This document shows, piece after piece, positions 1 to 6,736 of a DNA stretch of 64,000 nucleotides (its first letter is position 1; each line of letters begins with the position of its first letter). A program made the translations under genes and the position numbers. The notes under the pieces are model-generated. The model did no database searches, was not told the origin of the DNA, and saw nothing but the letters and a program-made list of their open reading frames with translations. Source of the stretch: Solirubrobacter taibaiensis (GTDB taxonomy: Bacteria; Actinomycetota; Thermoleophilia; Solirubrobacterales; Solirubrobacteraceae); contig JAPDDQ010000031.1 in NCBI GenBank assembly GCA_027587225.1, positions 33,492 through 97,491 of the forward strand. Direction: 5' to 3'.

Positions 1-426
1 CCGCATCCCGCCGCTGTAGGTCATCAGCAGGCGATCGCCGGCTTCGGTGAGGCCGAAGCGCTCCAGCAACTCGCCGGTTCGCGTGACCGCCTCGCGCTTG
101 CGCAGCCGTTGTAGGCGGCCGAGCAACATCAGGTTCTCGCGGCCGGTCAGGCGCTCGTCGAGCGACGCCTCCTGCCCGGCGACGGCGATCTGAGCGCGCA
201 CGGCACCGGGTTCCCGCGCGACATCGTGGCCGGCGACCACCGCGTGGCCGGAGGTGGGGGCGAGCAGCGTCGTGAGGATGCGCACGGCGGTCGTCTTGCC
301 CGCGCCGTTATGGCCCAACAGGCCGAGCACGGTTCCGGGAGCGACTTCGAGATCGAGGTCGGCGAGCGCATGCGTCTCGCCGAAGCGTCGTCCGAGCCCT
401 TCCGTTCGTACGGCGTACGAATTCAT
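1..426 (-). CDS. ABC transporter ATP-binding protein, DrrA-like (partial, cut by window start)
   Basis: This is the first 142 codons of an ABC ATPase read on the minus strand from ATG 424-426; the C-terminal half lies outside the window. I read a Walker A motif LGHNGAGKTT near residues 36-45, a Q-loop region (AGQEASLDERLTGREN) and the signature YSGGMR just at the edge. The spacing and the 'TSGHAVVAGHDV' strand resemble daunorubicin-resistance (DrrA) type exporters, which pair with an ABC-2 permease; the permease would be downstream, off the window. It is divergent from a TetR gene 29 bases away, the usual arrangement for a drug efflux pump under its own repressor. A consensus-like promoter (TTGACA 462-457, 17-base spacer, TATCGT 439-434) puts transcription start at or very near the ATG, so the mRNA is probably leaderless. 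The substrate cannot be told. Confidence 0.9.
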   Translation of the reverse strand, partial: MNSYAVRTEGLGRRFGETHALADLDLEVAPGTVLGLLGHNGAGKTTAVRILTTLLAPTSGHAVVAGHDVAREPGAVRAQIAVAGQEASLDERLTGRENLMLLGRLQRLRKREAVTRTGELLERFGLTEAGDRLLMTYSGGMR

Positions 427-462
427 ACGGCGTACGATAGGAGTACGCTGTACGAATGTCAA
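405..462. promoter_or_regulatory. Three tandem TetR-type operators over divergent promoters
   Basis: Site A (405-421) is a perfect palindrome, TTCGTACG-G-CGTACGAA. Site B (422-438, TTCATACG-G-CGTACGAT) matches it closely, and site C (440-456) keeps the right half TGTACGAA and the GTAC core. Centres at 413, 430 and 448 are 17-18 bases apart. On the minus strand TTGACA (462-457) and TATCGT (439-434) are 17 bases apart, so site C fills the spacer and site B covers the -10 and start codon of the ABC gene. On the plus strand TACGCT (444-449) sits 6 bases before the tetR ATG. Repressor binding would block both genes; the assignment to this TetR is inferred from position. Confidence 0.75.
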
Positions 463-1124
463 CCCCGATCTGGGCCCGTCCGGAGCCGAAGGGCCGCGGC
501 CGCCAGAACCCGCTCTCGCGACGGGGGATCGTGGGCGTGGCGATCGCGATCGCGGACGACGAGGGCATCGAGGCCGTCTCGATGCGGCGGCTGGCGCGGG
601 AGCTGCACGCGGGGGCGATGTCGCTCTACCACTACTTCGAGAACCGCGACGAGCTGCTCGAGCTGATGATCGATACGGTCGCGGCCGAGATGGTCGTGCC
701 CGAACTCCCGGAGCAGTGGCGCCCAGCGGTCGAGGCCGTCGCGCACCACAGCCGCGACATGTTCCGCCGCCACACCTGGGTGCTGCCGATCTTCCAGGAC
801 GTGCCCGCGGTGACGCCGAACCTGCTGCGCCACATCGAGCAGTCCGCGCGGTCGGTCGTGCCGCTCGCCGGCACCGACCCGGTCCTGCTCTCCAGCCTCG
901 TCAGCGCGGTGGACGACTTCACGATCGGCTTCACGCTCCGCGAGCTGAGCGGGGAGGAGCGCCGCGGTCGCCAGTGGGACTCGCCCGAGCTCCGCGCCCT
1001 GCTGGAGAGCGGTGAGTTCCCGCTCGTGGCGGGGTTCATCGCGTCCGACTCGCCGATGCCGCCGCCCGATTTCGCGCTCGGCCTGAAGTGGCTGCTGGAC
1101 GGCTTCGAGGCTCAGCTAGCCTGA
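456..1124 (+). CDS. TetR/AcrR family transcriptional regulator
   Basis: A 222-residue protein with an N-terminal TetR helix-turn-helix at about residues 25-70 (SRRGIVGVAIAIADDEGIEA, then SMRRLARELHAGAMSLYHYF, the classic recognition-helix segment) and a helical C-terminal ligand domain of the tetracycline-repressor-like class. Length fits the family. It starts at the ATG immediately downstream of a TACGCT -10-like hexamer, with no Shine-Dalgarno, so it is likely leaderless. It is divergent from the DrrA-like ATPase and overlaps its operator site C, so it most likely represses the exporter and itself until a ligand, possibly the exported drug, is bound. The ligand is not predictable. Downstream hisC starts 6 bases after the stop but has its own -10-like element. 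Confidence 0.9.
   Translation: MSTPIWARPEPKGRGRQNPLSRRGIVGVAIAIADDEGIEAVSMRRLARELHAGAMSLYHYFENRDELLELMIDTVAAEMVVPELPEQWRPAVEAVAHHSRDMFRRHTWVLPIFQDVPAVTPNLLRHIEQSARSVVPLAGTDPVLLSSLVSAVDDFTIGFTLRELSGEERRGRQWDSPELRALLESGEFPLVAGFIASDSPMPPPDFALGLKWLLDGFEAQLA
1115..1122 (+). promoter_or_regulatory. GCTAGCCT -10-like octamer before hisC
   Basis: The octamer lies across the end of tetR, 8 bases before the hisC ATG. The same octamer precedes cmk, metK and the gene at 41793 at nearly the same distance. TAGCCT fits TANNNT. No convincing -35 is visible, so the promoter role is inferred. Confidence 0.45.
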
Positions 1125-1130
1125 TCGCCC

Positions 1131-2210
1131 ATGCCCATCGAGTTCGGCGAGAAAGTTCGGCGTATCCCGGTCTATCCCGCGGCCGAGGGCTACGGGTTCG
1201 AAGGGCCGGTCGCCAAGATGGCGTCCAACGAGTCGCCCTATCCGCCCATCCCCGCGGTGATCGAAGCGGCGACGAAGGCGCTCTCGGGCATCAACCGGTA
1301 TCCGGACCCGACGAACGCCGGCTTGCGCAAGAAGCTGTCCGACGTGCACGGCGTGCCGGCGCAGCGGATCGCGATCGGCAACGGCTCGTGCGACATCCTG
1401 CTCGCCGCCGGTGACGCGCTGCTGGAGCCGGGCGCGGAGCTCGTCTACGCGTGGCCGTCCTTCAGCGTCTATCCGCATCTGGCGGCCGCTTCGGGCGCGC
1501 GGGCGATCGAGGTCCCGCTCGACGAGAACCACTTCCACCAGCTCGACAAGATGGCCGAGGAGATCACGGCGGCCACGCGGTTGGTGATCGTCTGCAACCC
1601 GAACAACCCGACCTCCACCGCGCTGCCGCTGGCCGAGATCGAGGCCTTCATCGACCAGGTCCCGCGCCACGTGGCCGTGATCCTCGACGAGGCCTACATC
1701 GAGTTCAGCGTCCTGCAGGACCCCGACGACTCGGTGCAGCTGCTCGAGAAGCACCCGAACCTCGTGCTGCTGCGGACGTTCAGCAAGGTCTACGGGCTCT
1801 GCGGGCTGCGGGTGGGCTACGCGCTGTGCGGGTCCGAGGCGTTCCGCACCGCGGTCGATCAGGTGCGCCAGCCGTTCTTCTGCAACGCGGCGGCCCAGGC
1901 GGCGGCGATCGAGGCCTTGAATCACCAGGACGAGGTCACGCGGCGGGTGGAGCGCAACCTCGCCGAGCGGATGTCGCTCGAAGAGGGGTTGCGCGGGCTG
2001 GGAATCGAGCCGGCCGCCTCGCAGGCCAACTTCGTCTGGTTCGACCTGCCTGAGCAGGTCAGCGAGGCCGACGTCCTGCGCGGGCTGTCGATGACCGGTG
2101 TGCTCGTGCGCTCCGGCCAGGCCCTCGGCCGCGAGGGCGCGTTGCGCGTCACCGTCGGCACCGAGGCCGAAAACGAAAGATTTCTGGAAGCCCTGCAGCC
2201 GCTTCTGTAA
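1131..2210 (+). CDS. hisC: Histidinol-phosphate aminotransferase
   Basis: A 359-residue fold-type I PLP enzyme that converts imidazole-acetol phosphate and glutamate to histidinol phosphate in the cytosol; relatives also transaminate aromatic keto acids. Features seen: the substrate-entry motif MASNESPYPP near residues 30-39, NPNNPTS near 161-167, DEAYIEF near 185-191, the PLP lysine K219 in RTFSKVYGLCGLRVGYAL, and the C-terminal arginine region LRVTVGTEAENERFLEAL. Length is normal. Being directly upstream of the aromatic operon aroF-tyrA-aroA, it may serve as the aromatic (phenylalanine/tyrosine) aminotransferase rather than, or as well as, histidine synthesis; no other his gene is in the window. 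The start ATG lacks a Shine-Dalgarno. Confidence 0.9.
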   Translation: MPIEFGEKVRRIPVYPAAEGYGFEGPVAKMASNESPYPPIPAVIEAATKALSGINRYPDPTNAGLRKKLSDVHGVPAQRIAIGNGSCDILLAAGDALLEPGAELVYAWPSFSVYPHLAAASGARAIEVPLDENHFHQLDKMAEEITAATRLVIVCNPNNPTSTALPLAEIEAFIDQVPRHVAVILDEAYIEFSVLQDPDDSVQLLEKHPNLVLLRTFSKVYGLCGLRVGYALCGSEAFRTAVDQVRQPFFCNAAAQAAAIEALNHQDEVTRRVERNLAERMSLEEGLRGLGIEPAASQANFVWFDLPEQVSEADVLRGLSMTGVLVRSGQALGREGALRVTVGTEAENERFLEALQPLL

Positions 2211-2224
2211 GCTGCGCCCCGCTG

Positions 2225-2299
2225 ATGACGTCGACGCCTGCCACATCTGTGCTCTCGCAGGCGTCCTCCTACGCGTATTACGGCTGGCGATTTAGTTAG
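2225..2299 (+). CDS. Aromatic leader peptide of the aroF operon
   Basis: A 24-codon open frame, ATG 2225-2227 to TAG 2297-2299, lying between hisC and aroF. Its last ten residues are SYAYYGWRFS, giving three Tyr, one Trp and one Phe codon in an eight-codon stretch (2270-2293). Such clustering of the end products of the pathway immediately upstream of a DAHP synthase gene is the hallmark of ribosome-mediated attenuation; comparable leader peptides are known upstream of aro and trp genes in Actinobacteria. There is no Shine-Dalgarno, but TAAGCT (2208-2213) is a possible -10 element 11 bases before the ATG, so it may be nearly leaderless. The peptide itself probably has no function beyond being a sensor of aminoacyl-tRNA supply. 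Confidence 0.8.
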   Translation: MTSTPATSVLSQASSYAYYGWRFS

Positions 2300-2411
2300 G
2301 CGCTCGGCCGGCGACGCACCTGTCTCCGTCCGCACTTCGGACCCAAGGGTCGAGCGCCGGAGAAGCCCAATCGCCGTACCGTAATTGTCAGCTTTTTCTC
2401 CAGGAGTACGC
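2233..2411 (+). promoter_or_regulatory. Attenuator / RBS-sequestering leader structures of aroF
   Basis: Several mutually exclusive pairings can be drawn in the leader. (1) A perfect 9-bp hairpin, 2233-2241 with 2257-2265. (2) A perfect 8-bp stem, 2299-2306 with 2351-2358, starting at the leader stop codon and enclosing a 5-bp hairpin (2328-2332 with 2338-2342). (3) GGAGAA 2359-2364 with TTCTCC 2396-2401, touching the ribosome-binding site. (4) A long-range duplex of 2261-2270 (GCGTCCTCCT) with 2402-2411 (AGGAGTACGC), 9 of 10 bases paired, that would hide the aroF AGGAG. A ribosome stalled on the Tyr/Trp/Phe codons would cover 2261-2270 and free the site. Structures were found by eye; energies were not computed. 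Confidence 0.6.
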
Positions 2412-2413
2412 AG

Positions 2414-3442
2414 ATGATGATCGTCATGAAGCCGGGCGCCAGCGAAGCGGACATCGAGTCCGTCGTCGGTCGCATCGAGAGCTGCGGGGCGCGCGCCCAC
2501 CTCTCGCGCGGTGAGGAAGTCACCGTGATCGGCGCGATCGGGGACCGTGAGCACGTCCAGCGCCTCGGCCTCGAGGGCCACGCCGCGGTCCAGCAGGTGG
2601 TGCCGATCCTGCGCCCCTACAAGCTCTCCTCGAACCAGTTCAAGCACGGTGAGCGGAGCGTCATCGAGATCGACGGCCGCAAGATCGGCGGCGAGCACTT
2701 CACGATGATCGCCGGGCCGTGCACGGTCGAGTCGCGCGACCAGGTGCTCTCCACCGCCGACACGGTGGCCGCCGCCGGCGCCTCGATGTTCCGCGGCGGC
2801 GCCTACAAGCCGCGTTCATCGCCGTACTCGTTCCAGGGTCTTGGTCAGGAGGGCTTGCGCCTGTTGGCCGAGGCAAAGGAGCGAACGGGGTTGCCGATCG
2901 TCACCGAGTTGATGGACGCGCGTGACGTGGAGCCGATCCTCGAAGTGGCGGACGTGATCCAGGTCGGCGCGCGCAACATGCAGAACTACCCGCTGCTGGC
3001 CGAGATCGGCCGCACGGGGCGGCCGGTGCTGATCAAGCGCGGCCTTTCGAGCACCTTGGAAGAGCTGCTGATGGCCGCCGAGTACGTCTTGAAGGAGGGC
3101 AACCCGAACGTGATGCTGTGCGAGCGCGGCATTCGCACGTTCGAGACCGCCTACCGCTTCACGCTCGACATCATGGCCATCCCGATGCTCAAGGAGCTCT
3201 CGCACCTGCCGGTGATCGTCGACCCGTCGCACGCCCCCGGGCGCCGCGACATGGTGCTCCCGCTGTCGATGGCCGCCGCGGCCGCCGGGGCGGACGGCAT
3301 CATCGTCGAGGTGCACCCGAACCCCGAAGAGGCCATCTGCGACGGCCCGCAGCAGATCTACGCCGAGGAGTTCGCGAGCTACCTCGAGCAGGTCGAGCGC
3401 GTCGCGGCCGTTGCCGGCAAGGTCCTGAGCGCGGCCGCGTGA
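2414..3442 (+). CDS. aroF: 3-deoxy-7-phosphoheptulonate synthase (DAHP synthase, class I beta)
   Basis: A 342-residue enzyme condensing phosphoenolpyruvate and erythrose 4-phosphate, the first step of aromatic amino acid synthesis. Residues 1-75 form the ferredoxin-like regulatory domain typical of the Thermotoga-type I-beta enzymes, where tyrosine or phenylalanine can bind. The TIM barrel follows with GPCTVES near residues 100-106, the PEP/metal signature FRGGAYKPRSSPYSFQG near 119-135, LIKRG and the C-terminal HPNPEEAICDGPQQ metal-binding segment. It has a good Shine-Dalgarno, AGGAG at 2402-2406, seven bases before the ATG. Expression is probably controlled by the aromatic leader peptide just upstream. 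The stop overlaps the tyrA GTG start, so the two are translationally coupled. Confidence 0.95.
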   Translation: MMIVMKPGASEADIESVVGRIESCGARAHLSRGEEVTVIGAIGDREHVQRLGLEGHAAVQQVVPILRPYKLSSNQFKHGERSVIEIDGRKIGGEHFTMIAGPCTVESRDQVLSTADTVAAAGASMFRGGAYKPRSSPYSFQGLGQEGLRLLAEAKERTGLPIVTELMDARDVEPILEVADVIQVGARNMQNYPLLAEIGRTGRPVLIKRGLSSTLEELLMAAEYVLKEGNPNVMLCERGIRTFETAYRFTLDIMAIPMLKELSHLPVIVDPSHAPGRRDMVLPLSMAAAAAGADGIIVEVHPNPEEAICDGPQQIYAEEFASYLEQVERVAAVAGKVLSAAA

Positions 3443-4500
3443 AGGTTGCCGTCGTCGGTGTCGGGCTGATCGGCGGTTCGATCGGCTTAGCGGCTCGCCA
3501 GCGCCTCGGCGCGCACGTGTGCGGCTACGACCCGTCGGCGGGTGCTCTGGAAGCGGCGATCGCGCGTGGCGCGATCGCCGAGTCCTGCCGGACCTTGGAG
3601 GATGCCGTCGCGGACGCCGACTTCGCGTTCGTGGCCGCGCCCGTGCACGTCTTGGCGGGCGTGGTGTCCGACGTGCTCGCGGCGGCCGGTGAGGACTGCG
3701 TCGTGTCCGACGTCGGCTCGGTGAAGCGTGCCGTGGCGGGCGCGGTGTCCAACCCGCGCTTCATCGGCGGGCATCCGCTGGCGGGCGCGGAGACGGCGGG
3801 CGTGGAGCACGCGCGCGCCGATCTGTTCTCCGACGCGACCTGGTACCTGACGCCGACGCCGAAGACGGTCGGCACCGCCTACGAGCGCCTGCACCGCTTC
3901 ATCACGCGGATCGGGGCATGGCCGACGGCGATCGAGCCGGAGACGCACGACGTCGTCATGGCGTCGGTGTCCCACCTCCCGCACGTGCTGGCGAACGTGT
4001 TGGTGGCGCAGGCCGCGCGCGTGCTGGGGGAGGAGCGGCTGCCGGCGACCGGGCCGTCCTTCCGCGACGTGACGCGCGTGGCGGGCGCGAACTCCGCGGT
4101 GTGGGGCGGCATCTACGCCGCCAACGCCGACGCGCTGGTGGCCGCGATCGACGATCTGGTCGCACGGCTCGGTGCGGTGCGTGAGCAGCTCGCTTCCGGC
4201 GACGCCGCGGGGATCACGGAGTGGAACGACGGTGCGCGTGACGATCGCCGGCGGCTGCTGGAGACCGGCCTGGCCGGCGGCGAGGTCCACGAGCTGCGCG
4301 TGCTCGTCCCGAACCGGCCCGGGATCGTGGCCGAGATCGCCCTGGCCCTGGGTCGCGCGACGATCGACATCGTCGACATGGGGCTGTACCCCTCGTCCGG
4401 CTCGCACGGCACCGTGGCGCTGTGGATTCGCGGCCGTGTCGTGGCCGAGCAGGCCGAACGTCTTGTCCGAGAACTTGGGTTGGAGGTAGTACGAGCGTGA
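3439..4500 (+). CDS. tyrA: Prephenate dehydrogenase with C-terminal ACT domain
   Basis: A 353-residue NAD(P)-dependent enzyme that oxidatively decarboxylates prephenate to 4-hydroxyphenylpyruvate on the way to tyrosine. The Rossmann motif VGVGLIGGSIGLAA is at residues 6-19, the conserved FIGGHPLAGAETAGVEHA segment near 108-125, and SVSHLPHVLANVL near 176-188. From about residue 282 there is an ACT domain (HELRVLVPNRPGIVAEIA), the usual site for tyrosine feedback inhibition. The start is GTG 3439-3441, overlapping the aroF TGA; starting further upstream would only run through aroF in another frame. Its own end overlaps aroA by the same GTGA arrangement. Confidence 0.93.
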   Translation: MKVAVVGVGLIGGSIGLAARQRLGAHVCGYDPSAGALEAAIARGAIAESCRTLEDAVADADFAFVAAPVHVLAGVVSDVLAAAGEDCVVSDVGSVKRAVAGAVSNPRFIGGHPLAGAETAGVEHARADLFSDATWYLTPTPKTVGTAYERLHRFITRIGAWPTAIEPETHDVVMASVSHLPHVLANVLVAQAARVLGEERLPATGPSFRDVTRVAGANSAVWGGIYAANADALVAAIDDLVARLGAVREQLASGDAAGITEWNDGARDDRRRLLETGLAGGEVHELRVLVPNRPGIVAEIALALGRATIDIVDMGLYPSSGSHGTVALWIRGRVVAEQAERLVRELGLEVVRA

Positions 4501-5783
4501 GGTTCGATCCGTCTGGTCCGTTGAAGGGCACGTTGCGCGCGCCCGGCGACAAGTCGATGTCGCACCGTGCCGCGCTGTTCGGCGCCATGTCCGCCGATCC
4601 GGTGCATGTGACCGGCTATCTGGACGCCGCGGACACGCGCTCCACTTTGGCTGCGGTGCACGCTTTGGGCGCGCTGGTCGAGGAGGGTGCTCCGGGGACG
4701 TTGACCATCCGCGGGCCGGGGTTGCGCGCCGCGCGCGACGCGCACATCGACGTCGGCAACGCCGGCACTTTGATGCGCCTGCTGCCCGGGTGGCTCGCGG
4801 GCCAGGACGGCGGCTCGTGGACCTTCGACGGCGACGAGTCCATCCGCCGCCGGCCCGTCGACCGGATCGCCCAGCCGCTGCGTCAGATGGGCGCGCGGAT
4901 CGACGCGACCGACGACCGTCTCCCGCCCTTCACCGTCCACGGCACGCCGCTGCAGGGGATCGAATACGCGCTGCCGGTGGCTTCGGCCCAGATCAAGTCG
5001 TGCGTGCTGATGGCCGGCCTGCTGGCCTCCGGCACCACGACGGTGATCGAACCCGAGCCCTCGCGCGACCACACCGAGCGCCTGCTCGCCCGTTCCGGCT
5101 GCCACATCACCCGCAGCGGCGACCGCATCTCCCTGACCCAGCACGACGAGCTCGAGCTGGGCTCGATCCATGTCCCCGGCGACCCTTCGTCCGCCGCGTT
5201 CCACATCGCCGCGGCGGTGTTGGTGAAGGGCTCCCGGATCGTGGTCACCGACATGAGCGCGAACTGGACCCGCATCGGCTTCGTGCGCATCCTCGAGCGC
5301 ATGGGCGGCGTGGTCGTCGGCGACCTCGAGACCCCCGATTCCTCCACGATCCGCTCGGACGAGCCGGTCACCGAGGTCGACGTGCGCTCGGGTCCGTTGA
5401 TGGGCACGGTCGTCGAGCCCCACGAGGTCCCCTTGGCCATCGACGAACTGCCCCTGGTGGCGTTGCTCGGCTGCTTCGCCGAGGGCGAGACCGTCGTCAC
5501 GGGCGCGGCGGAGCTCCGCGTCAAGGAATCCGACCGCATCGCCACCGTCGTCGACGGCCTCCGCGGCCTCGGCGCCTCGATCGAAGCCACCGATGACGGC
5601 TTCGTGGTCCAGGGCACCGGCGGCATCCGCGGCGGCACGATCTCCTCGCACGGTGACCACCGCCTGGCGATGCTCGGCGCGGTCGCGGGCCTCGCGAGCC
5701 GCGAGGGAGTCACGGTTCAGGGTATGGACGCGGCCGCGGTCTCATATCCGGGCTTTCAGAGCGATCTTGGCTCACTTTTGTAA
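4497..5783 (+). CDS. aroA: 3-phosphoshikimate 1-carboxyvinyltransferase (EPSP synthase)
   Basis: A 428-residue enzyme transferring enolpyruvate from PEP to shikimate 3-phosphate. Features: the substrate loop APGDKSMSHRAA near residues 15-26, the PEP-binding GNAGTLMRLLPG near 86-97, ASAQIKSCVLMAGLLASG in the middle, the catalytic DELPLVALLG around 315 and ELRVKESDRI near 338. It begins at GTG 4497-4499 overlapping tyrA's stop, so aroF, tyrA and aroA form one tightly coupled unit. The LMRLLPG variant (Leu in place of a more usual Thr/Pro near the PEP site) may matter for glyphosate sensitivity, but I cannot class it by eye. Confidence 0.94.
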   Translation: MRFDPSGPLKGTLRAPGDKSMSHRAALFGAMSADPVHVTGYLDAADTRSTLAAVHALGALVEEGAPGTLTIRGPGLRAARDAHIDVGNAGTLMRLLPGWLAGQDGGSWTFDGDESIRRRPVDRIAQPLRQMGARIDATDDRLPPFTVHGTPLQGIEYALPVASAQIKSCVLMAGLLASGTTTVIEPEPSRDHTERLLARSGCHITRSGDRISLTQHDELELGSIHVPGDPSSAAFHIAAAVLVKGSRIVVTDMSANWTRIGFVRILERMGGVVVGDLETPDSSTIRSDEPVTEVDVRSGPLMGTVVEPHEVPLAIDELPLVALLGCFAEGETVVTGAAELRVKESDRIATVVDGLRGLGASIEATDDGFVVQGTGGIRGGTISSHGDHRLAMLGAVAGLASREGVTVQGMDAAAVSYPGFQSDLGSLL

Positions 5784-5829
5784 CAGTCACGCGTAGATTC
5801 CGGAGAGCCCCGGCGGCAATGATTTTGGG

Positions 5830-6723
5830 GTGGTCGACCTTACTTTCGGAAAACGAAACAAACATCGACCACCCGAGGTTGAAATCGCCGCGCGGCAGTA
5901 CGGGCTCGCGACCGCCAAGCAACTGAACGCCGCTGGAATGGATGGGGCGGCGATCACGCGGCGCGTTCAGGCCGGCCGCCTGTTTCGAGTCGGGCGGGGC
6001 GTGTACGCGGTCGGGCACACGGCGCTCTCGCGCCAGGGCGAATTTCTCAAAGAGGTATTGATTGCGGGCGATGGGGCGGCGCTCAGCCATGAGGCCTGCG
6101 CTGAGCTCTACGAGGTTCGGCGCTGGCGCGCCTCCCTTATCGATGTCGTTGTCCCAAGTGAACGCCGTGCACGGTCGAAGGCGCGGATACACCGCTGCCG
6201 CAACCTTCACCCCGACGACGTCACCGTCCACAAGGGCATCCCGTGCACCACCATCGCCCGCCTCGTCGTCGACCTCACCGATCACCTCACCTCGTGGGAG
6301 ATCACCAACGTCATCCACGAGGCTGAGTGGCGCAAGCTCTTCCGGCTCGAAGACACCTACGCTGCGATCGAACGCGGGCGCGGGCGACGGATCGCCGCGG
6401 CGCGCAGTGCGGTGGCGATGCACCTCGACGGCAGCGCGGGAACAAAGAGTAAGAACGAGCTCAGAGCCCTCATCGATCTCGAACGCAAACGCCTCCCAGA
6501 GCCGAAGGTGAACACGGACCTCAACGGCGAGGAAGTGGACTTCCACTGGCCACGCCTCAAGCTCGCGATCGAACTCGACGGCCCGGGGCACGAGCGCGAA
6601 CGCACGCAGCAGGAGGACACGCGCAAGGAGCGAGCGTGGCGAGCCGCCGGGTACGAGGTCGTGCGCGTCAAGAGCCCCTACGGCGTTTCACGCCTCGTTG
6701 ACTTCCGCCTGCGGAACAAATGA
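5830..6723 (+). CDS. AbiEi-like winged-helix plus DUF559 nuclease-fold protein
   Basis: A 297-residue protein starting at GTG 5830. Residues about 15-60 (ATAKQLNAAGMDGAAITRRV, then LFRVGRGVYAV) match the N-terminal winged helix of AbiEi antitoxins, followed by the middle segment CTTIARLVVDLTDHL common to the type IV antitoxin family. The C-terminal part, about 205-295, is DUF559 / Vsr-like with a PD-(D/E)xK-type pattern: E in SKNELRALI, VDFHWPRLKLAIELDG and then the K/R-rich helix TRKERAWRAAGYEVVRV. No AbiEii toxin gene is adjacent, so this is an orphan. Such fusions are abundant in Actinobacteria; the function is not established. The region is slightly less GC-rich than its neighbours, which could reflect transfer. 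Confidence 0.8.
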   Translation: MVDLTFGKRNKHRPPEVEIAARQYGLATAKQLNAAGMDGAAITRRVQAGRLFRVGRGVYAVGHTALSRQGEFLKEVLIAGDGAALSHEACAELYEVRRWRASLIDVVVPSERRARSKARIHRCRNLHPDDVTVHKGIPCTTIARLVVDLTDHLTSWEITNVIHEAEWRKLFRLEDTYAAIERGRGRRIAAARSAVAMHLDGSAGTKSKNELRALIDLERKRLPEPKVNTDLNGEEVDFHWPRLKLAIELDGPGHERERTQQEDTRKERAWRAAGYEVVRVKSPYGVSRLVDFRLRNK

Positions 6724-6736
6724 TCGGGTGCTGGGC

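Noticed and set aside
4113..5660. Minus-strand frame of 515 codons opposite tyrA-aroA
   Set aside because: It is antisense to two conserved enzymes, with no recognisable domain.
5830..6723. Complete type IV AbiE toxin-antitoxin system
   Set aside because: Only an AbiEi-like domain is present; no AbiEii nucleotidyltransferase gene lies on either side.
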